Shown in pieces: positions 25,441 through 32,450 of a stretch of DNA of 33,639 nucleotides; the first letter of the stretch is position 1; the number at the start of each line of letters is the position of its first letter. A program made the position numbers and the translations under genes. The notes below the pieces were generated by a model. That model had not been told where the DNA came from and searched no databases. It was given only the letters and a program-made list of their open reading frames with translations. This DNA comes from Bacillota bacterium (GTDB taxonomy: Bacteria > Bacillota > Bacilli > Alicyclobacillales > SLC66). The DNA is taken from assembly GCA_021820975.1 (NCBI GenBank), contig JAKADA010000011.1, positions 32,804 through 66,442 of the forward strand, written 5' to 3'.

Positions 25441-26865
25441 TCACAAAAATTTGCGTTGAACGCGATTGCCATCATAGGAAAAAAGGATATTTCGCCCCTC
25501 TAAAACCGTTTCTAAGTGCACCGGACGACCCCATAACTTAAAAACATGTGGCAACGTCTTTTCACTATACTTCACGTCAAGTTCCATGCCTTCGTAGGCG
25601 TGTTTTAGATACAATTCTCCCGTCATCTGATAATCTCCATCCATCACATAAAGTACAGGATAACCGCCATTGGTCCGACTCGCACACAATTTGTCACGCA
25701 CTTTTCGCCAGTCCTTTTCCACAATACGCCACTCATTACCAACCTTTTGATAGAGAAACAGATCCAATTCTTCAATCAAATCTTGCGTCAAATAGTTGCG
25801 CAAAAAAGAAGCATCGGACTCCATCTCGCGAACTTCAAACATTTGCTGTCGGCCTATATTACCCTCAACATGATATCGATCATGGCGCTCACCTGTTGGC
25901 ACATCATACTCTTTTTCAATCGCTTCCCAGATCTTTACGCCAAGTAAATAAGGATTGATATGCATCCGTGATGGTGCAGTTACTAAAGCATTGGTTCTGG
26001 AATAATCAATGGCCTCAGCAGCTGTCAAATCAAGTTCGCGCATGATGCGCTGATGCCAAAACGTTGCCCATCCCTCATTCATCACCTTTGTTTCAATTTG
26101 CGGCCAAAAATACAGCATTTCCTCGCGCAAGACAGTTAGAATATCACGTTGCCAATCCGTTAGTGTTTTGCTGTTATGCACAAGAAACAACAAGAGATCT
26201 TTTTGCGGCTGTTGTTTATTCATAGGTTTTTCCTGCTTTGGTTCCGTGGATATCCGCTCATCTAAGGAAAAAAGATCAGCATAAGGGCTCAGTTGACGTT
26301 TGTCTTTACTTACCTCTTTTTGCTGTTCATTAGATAGCCGTGCCAAGTGTTTTTGACGTGCTGTTTCAGACGGATCGATGTGTTCTTGAATCGCTAGTAC
26401 CGAGTCAAGAAATTCTTCAACGGCAGCTTTTCCATACTGCATTTCATACGAACGAAACCGTTCTGCACTTGCAGCCATGCTGTCGACCATGTTACGAGGA
26501 GTGTGCCGAAACATGGCATTATTCTTAAAGAAGTCGCAATGAGCTAGCACATGTGCACACACCATCTTATTTTCAACAAGCGAGTTGTTATCAAGCAAAA
26601 ATGCGTAACACGGATCGGAGTTAATCACGAGTTCATAAATGCGACTCAATCCCAAATCATAGTCCAGCTTCATTCTGTGGTATGATTTACCAAATGTCCA
26701 ATGAGAATATCGAGTAGGCATACCTTGATAAGCCCCAAACGTATAGAGCACATCGACAGGCACAACTTCAAAACGCATATCGTAAAAATCAAGGCCAAAT
26801 TCCCGCGCCAATTCAACCATATAATCGATTGACTGTTCAAGTTCAAGCAACTCTGCGGAAGTCAT
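25441..26865 (-). CDS. spoVR: Stage V sporulation protein R
   Basis: A 474-residue member of the SpoVR family (B. subtilis SpoVR 468), needed in the spore cortex stage. Landmarks are 'REFGLDFYDMRFEVVPVDVLYTFGAYQGMPTRYSHWTFGKSYHR', shortened as start and end words REFGLDFY and HWTFGKSY, then 'NSDPCYAFLL', 'HVLAHCDFFKNN', 'NEGWATFWH' and 'MHINPYLLG'. Its ATG lies inside an ATGA overlap with the stop of yhbH, and its ribosome site CAGGAGGTG is made of the last yhbH codons. In the present chromosome only the 3' scrap of yhbH precedes it, with an element in between, so its normal upstream promoter is cut off by 4.4 kb. Confidence 0.95.
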   Translation of the reverse strand: MTSAELLELEQSIDYMVELAREFGLDFYDMRFEVVPVDVLYTFGAYQGMPTRYSHWTFGKSYHRMKLDYDLGLSRIYELVINSDPCYAFLLDNNSLVENKMVCAHVLAHCDFFKNNAMFRHTPRNMVDSMAASAERFRSYEMQYGKAAVEEFLDSVLAIQEHIDPSETARQKHLARLSNEQQKEVSKDKRQLSPYADLFSLDERISTEPKQEKPMNKQQPQKDLLLFLVHNSKTLTDWQRDILTVLREEMLYFWPQIETKVMNEGWATFWHQRIMRELDLTAAEAIDYSRTNALVTAPSRMHINPYLLGVKIWEAIEKEYDVPTGERHDRYHVEGNIGRQQMFEVREMESDASFLRNYLTQDLIEELDLFLYQKVGNEWRIVEKDWRKVRDKLCASRTNGGYPVLYVMDGDYQMTGELYLKHAYEGMELDVKYSEKTLPHVFKLWGRPVHLETVLEGRNILFSYDGNRVQRKFL

Positions 26866-27019
26866 AACACACCTCCTGAGGCACTTTGAGACGGACCAAA
26901 AAACGTATGCAAGGAACGATATATGTCCGCCTTTTCGCGAATGATGGCATGTCGGAACAAAGGTGTGTGAATATGCCGATAGGCATTCATCAATGTGCTT
27001 GCTCGGTTATACTGATTGA
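26862..27019 (-). CDS. yhbH: 3' exon-like fragment of yhbH (last 51 codons)
   Basis: The minus-strand frame from 27017 to 26862 has no start codon of its own with a ribosome site. It reads NQYNRASTLMNAYRHI, then a run ending in HTFFGPSQSASGGVL and TGA. This is the missing C-terminus of the YhbH protein encoded at 31354-32391: YhbH of B. subtilis continues GEVNQYN with RHSTLM..AY..I and a 'FF' near the end. The first 14 bases of this fragment are the repeat shared with the other end of the element. Only after excision would it be translated. Confidence 0.93.
27006..27019 (+). repeat. Left attachment-site core (attL)
   Basis: GTTATACTGATTGA, identical to 31363-31376. The flanking bases differ on both sides (CG before and G after here; GA before and C after there), so the shared core is exactly 14 bases. 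Confidence 0.92.
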
Positions 27020-27047
27020 GCCATCCTAGCTATACACCAAAAAGACG

Positions 27048-27097
27048 TTGACATTCCTCTTTTCATGTGTCACTTTATGAGTGAGTGATTACTTACT
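27048..27097 (+). promoter_or_regulatory. Promoter region and TetR-type operator of the exporter genes
   Basis: A TTGACA lies at 27048-27053; the -10 is weak (around 27071-27079). Downstream at 27080-27097 is AGTGAGTGATTACTTACT, a palindrome with 7 of 9 matching pairs, typical in size and shape for TetR-family operators. It ends 17 bases before the ATPase start and is probably the target of the TetR protein encoded at 28878-29495. Confidence 0.5.
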
Positions 27098-27114
27098 TCG
27101 TAGGAGTTGAGAGG

Positions 27115-27843
27115 ATGCCTAATAAGGAAAGTATCGTTGCTGACCATGTAACGCGCCGATTCGGAAAAAAAACGATACTAAAAGAGATTAGTCTCGAAGT
27201 TTTTTCATCAGAAATATTCGGGTTATTGGGACCTAGCGGCTCAGGGAAAACCACGCTTGTAAAATTGTTAGCAGGTATTGACGAAGCATCAAGCGGGTCC
27301 GTCTATATGGGTAACATCACCTTACCTCGGCGTGAAATGTTGTCAAAAATTGGGTATATGGCCCAATCGGACGCGTTATATGAAGAATTGACGGCGCAAG
27401 AAAATCTTGACTTTTTCGCATCGCTGTTTGGGTTATCTGGCAAAACAAAACGGCGTCGCATCGAAGAAGTCATGGCACTAGTCAATCTACAAGATGCTAT
27501 TAAAAAATTAGTCTCATCATTTTCTGGAGGCATGAAACGACGTTTGTCTCTTGCCATCGCTTTGTTACACCAACCGAAAATTCTAATCCTTGATGAGCCA
27601 ACTGTTGGTATAGACCCTATCTTGCGAGTATCTATCTGGAACGAACTACGGGCGATGAGCGATGAGGGAACAACGATCATTATTACCACCCACGTCATGG
27701 ATGAAGCAGACAAATGCGATCGACTTGCCATGATTCGTAATGGAAGTCTGATTGCTTTGGGATCACCAGATGCTTTGAAGCAAGAAACTAACACATCCAC
27801 CATCGAACAGGCATTTCTAACGTACGGAGGTGCCCAAGCATGA
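27115..27843 (+). CDS. ABC-2 type exporter ATPase (element cargo)
   Basis: A 242-residue ABC ATPase of the drug-exporter (DrrA/CcmA-like) group. Walker A GPSGSGKTTL, signature SFSGGMKRR, Walker B ILILDEPTVGID, and the switch His in 'ITTHVMDEAD'. ATG 27115 is 8 bases after AGGAG; a longer GTG frame from 27085 has no ribosome site. It overlaps the permease gene by 4 bases, so the two form one transporter. Lies 95 bases inside the left end of the intervening element. Confidence 0.92.
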   Translation: MPNKESIVADHVTRRFGKKTILKEISLEVFSSEIFGLLGPSGSGKTTLVKLLAGIDEASSGSVYMGNITLPRREMLSKIGYMAQSDALYEELTAQENLDFFASLFGLSGKTKRRRIEEVMALVNLQDAIKKLVSSFSGGMKRRLSLAIALLHQPKILILDEPTVGIDPILRVSIWNELRAMSDEGTTIIITTHVMDEADKCDRLAMIRNGSLIALGSPDALKQETNTSTIEQAFLTYGGAQA

Positions 27844-28868
27844 GAATCCGCGCCTTAGTTTTTCGCATTTGGCGACAATTTCTCCATGACAAAAGAACAT
27901 TAGCTCTCATGCTACTAGCTCCACTTTTTGTCATGACACTTATTTCACTTGTTTTTAATGGCAGCACATACAAACCGAAAATTGGGCTCATTACCATGCC
28001 AACTGCCTTATCACAACGACTTGCGACTGAAAGTGTGACCTTATCATCCTATGCATCACCCGCAAGTGCCTTGTCGGCCTTAAAAAATCAAAGTATCGAT
28101 GCTTACGTTGATTTTCATCATGGGCAACTTACGATTAAACTCGAAGGCAGTGATCCTTCAACGAACCAAGCCGTTTTGATGGATCTACAAAAGCTGACAC
28201 AACCTACAACTACACATCAAGCCTTCAAGCAGCCCATGATTTCTTACTTGTATGGGTCGGCTTCTATGACCTCATTTGATAATTTCGGTCCTGTTCTCAT
28301 CGGGTTTTTTGCCTTTTTCTTTGTCTTCTTAGTGGCGGGAATTTCATTTCTTAATGAACGCACAACAGGAACACTGGATCGTCTGCTTGCAACACCCATT
28401 AAACGCTATGAAGTTGTGCTTGGCTACGTCCTTGGCTATGGCGTCTTCACGATCGTTCAGGCATTTTTGATCACTTGGTTTTCGGTTGATATCCTTGGTA
28501 TGATGATGACAGGTTCACTATTTGTGTTATTGATTGTGACGTTACTGCTGTCCATGAGCGCTTTGACTTTTGGCATGTTTATCTCATCCTTTGCTAATTC
28601 CGAGTTTCAGATTATGCAGTTTATCCCGATTGTCGTAGTCCCACAGCTCTTTTTCTCGGGCCTTTTTAACATTGCTACGATGGCACCTTGGTTGCGCTGG
28701 CTCAGTTATCTTATGCCACTGTACTACGGTGCTGACGCTATGCGAAATGTCATGATACGCGGCAAAAGCATAGATGTTATAGGAATCGATCTTCTGTTTT
28801 TGCTCGCTTTATCTCTCGTGTTTATTGTGTTAAACGTAGTAACATTACGAAAGTATCGTAAAGTGTAG
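27840..28868 (+). CDS. ABC-2 type exporter permease (element cargo)
   Basis: A 342-residue membrane protein with one N-terminal helix (~20-40, LALMLLAPLFVMTLISLVF), an outside loop (~45-140) and five to six C-terminal helices. 'FFVFLVAGISFLNERTTGTLDRLLATPIKRYEV' is the ABC-2 signature. 'LFFSGLFN' and 'LSYLMPLYYGADAMRNVMIRG' close the fold. With the ATPase it likely exports a drug or lipid. ATGA overlap at 27840. Confidence 0.92.
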   Translation: MRIRALVFRIWRQFLHDKRTLALMLLAPLFVMTLISLVFNGSTYKPKIGLITMPTALSQRLATESVTLSSYASPASALSALKNQSIDAYVDFHHGQLTIKLEGSDPSTNQAVLMDLQKLTQPTTTHQAFKQPMISYLYGSASMTSFDNFGPVLIGFFAFFFVFLVAGISFLNERTTGTLDRLLATPIKRYEVVLGYVLGYGVFTIVQAFLITWFSVDILGMMMTGSLFVLLIVTLLLSMSALTFGMFISSFANSEFQIMQFIPIVVVPQLFFSGLFNIATMAPWLRWLSYLMPLYYGADAMRNVMIRGKSIDVIGIDLLFLLALSLVFIVLNVVTLRKYRKV

Positions 28869-28877
28869 GTGGCAAGC

Positions 28878-29495
28878 ATGTCTGAAGATGATGAAAAAAT
28901 GACCGAAAAACAAATTCGAATTATAGATGCAGCTGTAGAGAGTTTTGCACAAAAAGGTTACTCTGCGACATCAACAAGTGAAATTGCCAAACGAGCTGGT
29001 GTCGCAGAGGGTACAATTTTTCGCCATTACAAAACGAAAAAGGAACTTTTCTTATCGATCGTCACACCGGTTATAGCAAAATTCGTTGCTCCGTTCGTAT
29101 TACGCGACTTTTATCAGTTATTCGAAGAGCAATACGAAAGTTTCCCTGATTTTTTACGAGCAGTTTTGCGTAATCGACTCACCTTTGTTATGAAAAACGG
29201 CCCTGTGATCAAAATTCTCTTACACGAAATCCCTTTTCACGAGGAACTTCGCCAACAATTTAAGGAACAGGTTTTTCCGCAGGTTGCAGGTCCTATCGAA
29301 CGCATCATCGTTCATTTTCAAGAGCGAGGTGAATTGATCGACTTAGCTCCTTCAACGCTTATCCGTTTGAGTATTTCGGTCATGGCAGGGTATATCATAA
29401 CAAGATGCTATATACTCCCGGATAATGCCTGGGATGACGAAAAGGAAGTTGAACTTGCCGTACAATTTATCATGCATGGATTGTCGCCAACTTAA
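28878..29495 (+). CDS. TetR/AcrR family regulator (element cargo)
   Basis: About 205 residues. The N-terminal helix-turn-helix is 'YSATSTSEIAKRAGVAEGTIFRHYKTKKELF' (opening YSATSTSEIA, closing FRHYKTKKEL), followed by a helical ligand-binding domain. ATG 28878 has GGTGG 5 bases upstream; a GTG at 28869 directly follows the permease stop and is less likely. It probably represses its own operon at the palindrome 27080-27097. Its TAA shares bases with the stop of the convergent small ORF. Confidence 0.9.
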   Translation: MSEDDEKMTEKQIRIIDAAVESFAQKGYSATSTSEIAKRAGVAEGTIFRHYKTKKELFLSIVTPVIAKFVAPFVLRDFYQLFEEQYESFPDFLRAVLRNRLTFVMKNGPVIKILLHEIPFHEELRQQFKEQVFPQVAGPIERIIVHFQERGELIDLAPSTLIRLSISVMAGYIITRCYILPDNAWDDEKEVELAVQFIMHGLSPT

Positions 29496-29677
29496 AAATT
29501 TGTATCATGACGTTCGAGCGTATAGGCTGCCGTAAAAATACTTTCAAGCACCTTATCGCCATTTCGCACACGTTGCTCAACCCATTGCTGTTGTTGCTCT
29601 TTTTGCATAGTAATAATCCCCGATATACTATGCACGGTAATTCGATTGCAAGCCATTTGCCTTGTTACGGACTCCAT
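29492..29677 (-). CDS. Small convergent ORF, candidate accessory factor of the recombinase
   Basis: A 61-residue frame (63 if ATG 29683 is used) running opposite to the recombinase. It starts MESVTRQMACNRITVHSI and has a Gln-rich middle QKEQQQQWVEQRV. GGGGGTG precedes the ATG by 10 bases. The stop overlaps the TetR stop. No family recognised. Large serine integrases often need a small recombination directionality factor for excision, commonly encoded beside the integrase; this is the only free small ORF in the element. The role is a guess and the ORF may be non-coding. Confidence 0.4.
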   Translation of the reverse strand: MESVTRQMACNRITVHSISGIITMQKEQQQQWVEQRVRNGDKVLESIFTAAYTLERHDTNF

Positions 29678-29689
29678 ATACATGGCACC

Positions 29690-29716
29690 CCCATACTACA
29701 TCGTATGTACTATGGG
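29690..29716. promoter_or_regulatory. Near-perfect dyad upstream of the small ORF
   Basis: CCCATACTACAT (29690-29701), loop CGT, ATGTACTATGGG (29705-29716): 11 of 12 pairs. It lies directly before the small ORF's ribosome site and 80 bases upstream of the recombinase, in the divergent control region. It could be an operator or a small-ORF promoter element. Confidence 0.45.
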
Positions 29717-29744
29717 CTTGGCTACTTAGCCTGCGATTTAGCGA

Positions 29745-29774
29745 GGTTGTCCCTCCTCTTTCACCTCATACAAT
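29745..29774 (+). promoter_or_regulatory. Candidate mother-cell (sigma-E/SpoIIID-like) promoter of the recombinase
   Basis: CATACAAT at 29767-29774 is the consensus -10 of sigma-E. At the -35 position, 14 bases upstream, is GGTTGTCC (29745-29752), whose complement GGACAACC fits the SpoIIID core RRACARNY; there is no canonical sigma-E -35. In B. subtilis the skin recombinase gene spoIVCA is driven by sigma-E with SpoIIID, so this arrangement is apt. The transcript would start near 29781, giving a leader of ~18 bases. Inference from pattern only. Confidence 0.4.
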
Positions 29775-29796
29775 GTAACAGAGGGGGAGGTGAAAG
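29758..29796 (+). promoter_or_regulatory. Hairpin that would mask the recombinase ribosome site
   Basis: CTTTCACCTC (29758-29767) pairs perfectly with GAGGTGAAAG (29787-29796), which contains part of the GGGGGAGG ribosome site. Transcripts from further upstream would fold and hide it; one starting at the candidate promoter near 29781 would lack the left arm. Confidence 0.4.
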
Positions 29797-29798
29797 TG

Positions 29799-31319
29799 AT
29801 GCAAGATGACCTTTGTGTTGCCATCTATTTACGTAAATCAAGAGCTGATCTTGAAGCTGAAGCACGAGGTGAAGGAGAAACTCTCTCAAAGCATCGCCGC
29901 GCACTGCAAAAAATTGTCGACGACAAAAATTATCAACTTTTTGATATTTATGAAGAAATCGTGTCGGGTGAACGCATTCTTGATCGTCCTGAAATGCAGC
30001 GATTATTGCACGCTGTGCAAAGGCAAAAATATCATGCGGTGTTATGCATGGATGTCGATCGGCTTGGAAGAGGCAATATGGTAGATCAGGGGATTATTCA
30101 AGAAACATTCAAGAGTTCTCATACACTGATCATAACGCCACGAAAAATCTACAATCTAGAAGACGAGCTTGATGAAGAATGGAGCGAATTCGAGGCGTTT
30201 ATGGCAAGGAGGGAACTAAAGATTATCACGCGGCGCATGCAACGCGGGCGCCAGCAAAGTGCAGCTGAGGGACGCAGCATCAGCAAAAAACCACCTTATG
30301 GGTATAAAAGAAATAGCCAACTTGCTCTGGAACCTGATCCAGAAACAGCACCGATCGTAGCATGGATTTTTGAACTCGCCTGCCAATATGGGCATAGCGT
30401 CATTGCACAAAAGCTTACTGCACTAGGTATTCCTTCGCCATCTCACAAAACAACCTGGGACAAATCAACTATCCGCTTTATTCTTAATAACCCTGTATAT
30501 TTAGGTCATATTGTTTGGGGTCGAATGAAACACACGAAGGATCCTGACAAAGGAAACGGCTATCGAAAAAAGGTGCAAGATCCAAACAAGTGGATTGTCA
30601 AAGAACATGCACATCCACCCTTAGTTGACCTTGACACGTATAACAAATACTTGGCTATGTGTCAAACAAGAACACCTTCCGTACGCACGCATCGATTGGC
30701 CAATCCACTTGCCGGACTGATCTTATGCGCCAAATGTGGCCATAAAATGCAACGACGCAACACCTATGGCGGCAGGACCATGAATGCGTTATTTTGTCCA
30801 AATACTTCCTGCACGACAAAAGGGGCACGCTTTGAAATGGTTGAAGAGCAACTGTTGTCAGTGCTGCAGTCAATGCTTCTATTTACCCTAACGAAGCCCT
30901 CTATGACCGAAGCAAAATCTGATACCGAGTTGCTTGTTCTCGAACGAAAAGATAAAGCCATTCAATCCGAACTAAAAAGAGTGGTTATTCAACAACAAGC
31001 ATTACATGATCTTGTAGAACAAGGTGTTTATAACAAAACTACGTTTCTCGAAAGAAACCATGAATTGAAGCAACGGTATAACCTTCTTCAAAAAGAAGCA
31101 AAGCATCTGTTAGCACAAAAAGATGACCTGCTTCAACATGATCTATCCATAAATTCCTCTAGCATGCAGCCTACTCTCGTGCAAGTCTATAATGAAGCTA
31201 CATCGCCTGAGTTCAAAAATAACCTTTTAAAACAAATTATCGACCATGTCATCTATACAAGAGAACCTGACTGGAAAATGACGGATCGTTTTGATCTGGA
31301 TATCTATTTACGATTATAG
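29799..31319 (+). CDS. Large serine recombinase of the intervening element
   Basis: A 506-residue site-specific recombinase. The resolvase domain (~1-150) begins AIYLRKSRAD with catalytic Ser14, then SGERILDRPEM, and DRLGRG (87-92). The recombinase domain spans ~165-290 (PPYGYKR, 'LNNPVYLGHIVWG'). A zinc ribbon has Cys310, Cys313, Cys333 and Cys338. A coiled coil follows at ~377-445. The order and length match SpoIVCA, SprA of SP-beta and phage integrases of this class. ATG 29799 is 8 bases after GGGGGAGG; GTG 29790 overlaps that site and is rejected. It lies 43 bases from the right repeat, as integrases usually do. It should join the two 14-base repeats and free the element. Confidence 0.95.
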   Translation: MQDDLCVAIYLRKSRADLEAEARGEGETLSKHRRALQKIVDDKNYQLFDIYEEIVSGERILDRPEMQRLLHAVQRQKYHAVLCMDVDRLGRGNMVDQGIIQETFKSSHTLIITPRKIYNLEDELDEEWSEFEAFMARRELKIITRRMQRGRQQSAAEGRSISKKPPYGYKRNSQLALEPDPETAPIVAWIFELACQYGHSVIAQKLTALGIPSPSHKTTWDKSTIRFILNNPVYLGHIVWGRMKHTKDPDKGNGYRKKVQDPNKWIVKEHAHPPLVDLDTYNKYLAMCQTRTPSVRTHRLANPLAGLILCAKCGHKMQRRNTYGGRTMNALFCPNTSCTTKGARFEMVEEQLLSVLQSMLLFTLTKPSMTEAKSDTELLVLERKDKAIQSELKRVVIQQQALHDLVEQGVYNKTTFLERNHELKQRYNLLQKEAKHLLAQKDDLLQHDLSINSSSMQPTLVQVYNEATSPEFKNNLLKQIIDHVIYTREPDWKMTDRFDLDIYLRL

Positions 31320-31353
31320 TGTGGTATACACTGCAAACTCATGATCGTAGATA

Positions 31354-32391
31354 TCATGGTGAGTTATACTGATTGACCTCTCCATAGCCAAACAGATTGG
31401 AAACATCCATCAACTGATGCACCAATTGCACACATTTGTCATTGTCCGATGTTAGATTGTCTCCATCGGAAAAATGCACTGGGTAGATGTTGTAACGATC
31501 AGGTGAATACTTCGTTTCAATAAGATCAAGAGCAAGTTTATAAGCTGATGAACAGATCGTACCGCCACTTTCACCTTTTGTGAAAAACTCTTGTTCGGTA
31601 ACAACCTTCGCCTCCGTGTGATGTGCGATAAACTGAATATCAACCGTTTGATACTTCGTGCGTAAAAATCGCACCATCCAGAAGAAAAATGTTCGTGCCA
31701 CATACTTTTCAAAAGTTCCCATGGAACCGGACGTATCCATCATCGCCAAAACGACAGCTTGAGAATGTGGCTTTTCGATATCTTCCCACGTTTTAAAGCG
31801 AAGATCATCAAGTCTGATATCGTGTAATCCGGGCTTGCCGGCGCGCGCGTTTCGCAAAACATTTTCCAAAATGGTACGCTTTTTGTCGATATTACTTTGC
31901 AGACCTTTTTTGCGTACATCTTTAAACGAAATATCTTCAACCGTGATGTCCTCTGGGGACTTCTGTACTAAATTAGGCAATTGCAAATCAGCAAATAGCA
32001 ACTCTTGGATCTCATCAACTGACACCTCAGCCTCATAGTAATCAGCACCAGCTTGATCACCTGCACCTGAATCGTGTCCTGCTCCCTTTTCCGAAGAACC
32101 ATCCTTAGCGATCACATCCCCGATCGCAGAGTCACCATCACCCTGACCGGTTTGCTGACTTTTGTTGAAATTATACCGAAAATGAAACTCATCTAGCGAA
32201 CGAATTGGAATTTTAACGACCTGCCTGCCATCCGTCATAATAATGCCTTCCTCGCTGATCAGATCAGCAAGGTTTTTGCGGATGGCCTCCCTTACCTTCT
32301 CTTGGTGACGAGCCTGATCTTGTTGTCCTTTTCGATGCAGACTCCAATCATCCCTGCTTATAAGAAAGGAAGTATCGCCCACGGTGAACAT
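31354..32391 (-). CDS. yhbH: 5' part of yhbH, interrupted at codon 343 (sporulation protein, DUF444)
   Basis: 345 codons, the last two (Ser, Pro) and the stop being element sequence. The remaining 343 match Yhb[13 protein letters not shown] at residues 11-22, '[15 protein letters not shown]', the metal-site motif DTSGSMG at 219-225 as in von Willebrand type A folds, '[13 protein letters not shown]', '[11 protein letters not shown]', '[12 protein letters not shown]' and [13 protein letters not shown]. subtilis YhbH has 392 residues; here translation stops ~47 residues early. The truncated product lacks the final helices and may be inactive. ATG 32391 is very close to AGGGG; GTG 32382 is better spaced. 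Family partner of PrkA and SpoVR. Confidence 0.95.
   Translation of the reverse strand: MFTVGDTSFLISRDDWSLHRKGQQDQARHQEKVREAIRKNLADLISEEGIIMTDGRQVVKIPIRSLDEFHFRYNFNKSQQTGQGDGDSAIGDVIAKDGSSEKGAGHDSGAGDQAGADYYEAEVSVDEIQELLFADLQLPNLVQKSPEDITVEDISFKDVRKKGLQSNIDKKRTILENVLRNARAGKPGLHDIRLDDLRFKTWEDIEKPHSQAVVLAMMDTSGSMGTFEKYVARTFFFWMVRFLRTKYQTVDIQFIAHHTEAKVVTEQEFFTKGESGGTICSSAYKLALDLIETKYSPDRYNIYPVHFSDGDNLTSDNDKCVQLVHQLMDVSNLFGYGEVNQYNSP
31363..31376 (+). repeat. Right attachment-site core (attR)
   Basis: GTTATACTGATTGA, identical to 27006-27019. On the minus strand it encodes the end of the shared residues N-Q-Y-N of YhbH (with V before). Confidence 0.92.
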
Positions 32392-32419
32392 CCCCTATCA
32401 CCACATGCAGTGTGTTAAA

Positions 32420-32440
32420 GGGGTGCAAATTTTGCACCCC
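32420..32440 (-). terminator. Hairpin between prkA and yhbH
   Basis: GGGGTGCA (32420-32427) and TGCACCCC (32433-32440) form an 8-base GC-rich stem with loop AATTT; a short T-run (TTTAA) follows on the minus strand. It could attenuate read-through from prkA or end the prkA message. Confidence 0.5.
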
Positions 32441-32450
32441 AAGCTGCCCC

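Larger units (their letters stand above)
27006..31376 (+). mobile_element. yhbH-intervening element (skin-like, large serine recombinase)
   Basis: A DNA segment inserted in yhbH and bounded by the 14-base direct repeat GTTATACTGATTGA at 27006-27019 and 31363-31376. One repeat-to-repeat unit is 4,357 bases. It carries an ABC-2 exporter (ATPase and permease), a TetR regulator, a 61-residue convergent ORF, and a 506-residue serine recombinase next to the right repeat. All but the small ORF oppose the host operon. Joining the two yhbH parts through one repeat gives a 1,173-base frame (390 codons plus stop) with no shift. Known sporulation elements of this type are skin (sigK), SP-beta (spsM), vfbin (spoVFB) and gin (gerE). 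Excision itself has not been shown here. Confidence 0.92.

Noticed and set aside
27303..27803. A 166-codon minus-strand frame within the element ATPase gene.
   Set aside because: It is antisense to clear Walker A/B motifs and has no family features.
29799..31319. The recombinase as part of a prophage.
   Set aside because: No phage structural, lysis or replication genes occur in the 4.4-kb element.
27006..31376. The yhbH break as a sequencing frameshift, a group II intron or an IS insertion.
   Set aside because: There is no reverse transcriptase or transposase, the repeats are 14 bases in direct orientation rather than a short target duplication with terminal inverted repeats, and a site-specific recombinase is encoded.
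31354..32391. A naturally shorter, complete 345-residue YhbH.
   Set aside because: The conserved C-terminus is present in frame at 26862-27005 after the same 14-base repeat, so the stop is made by the insertion.
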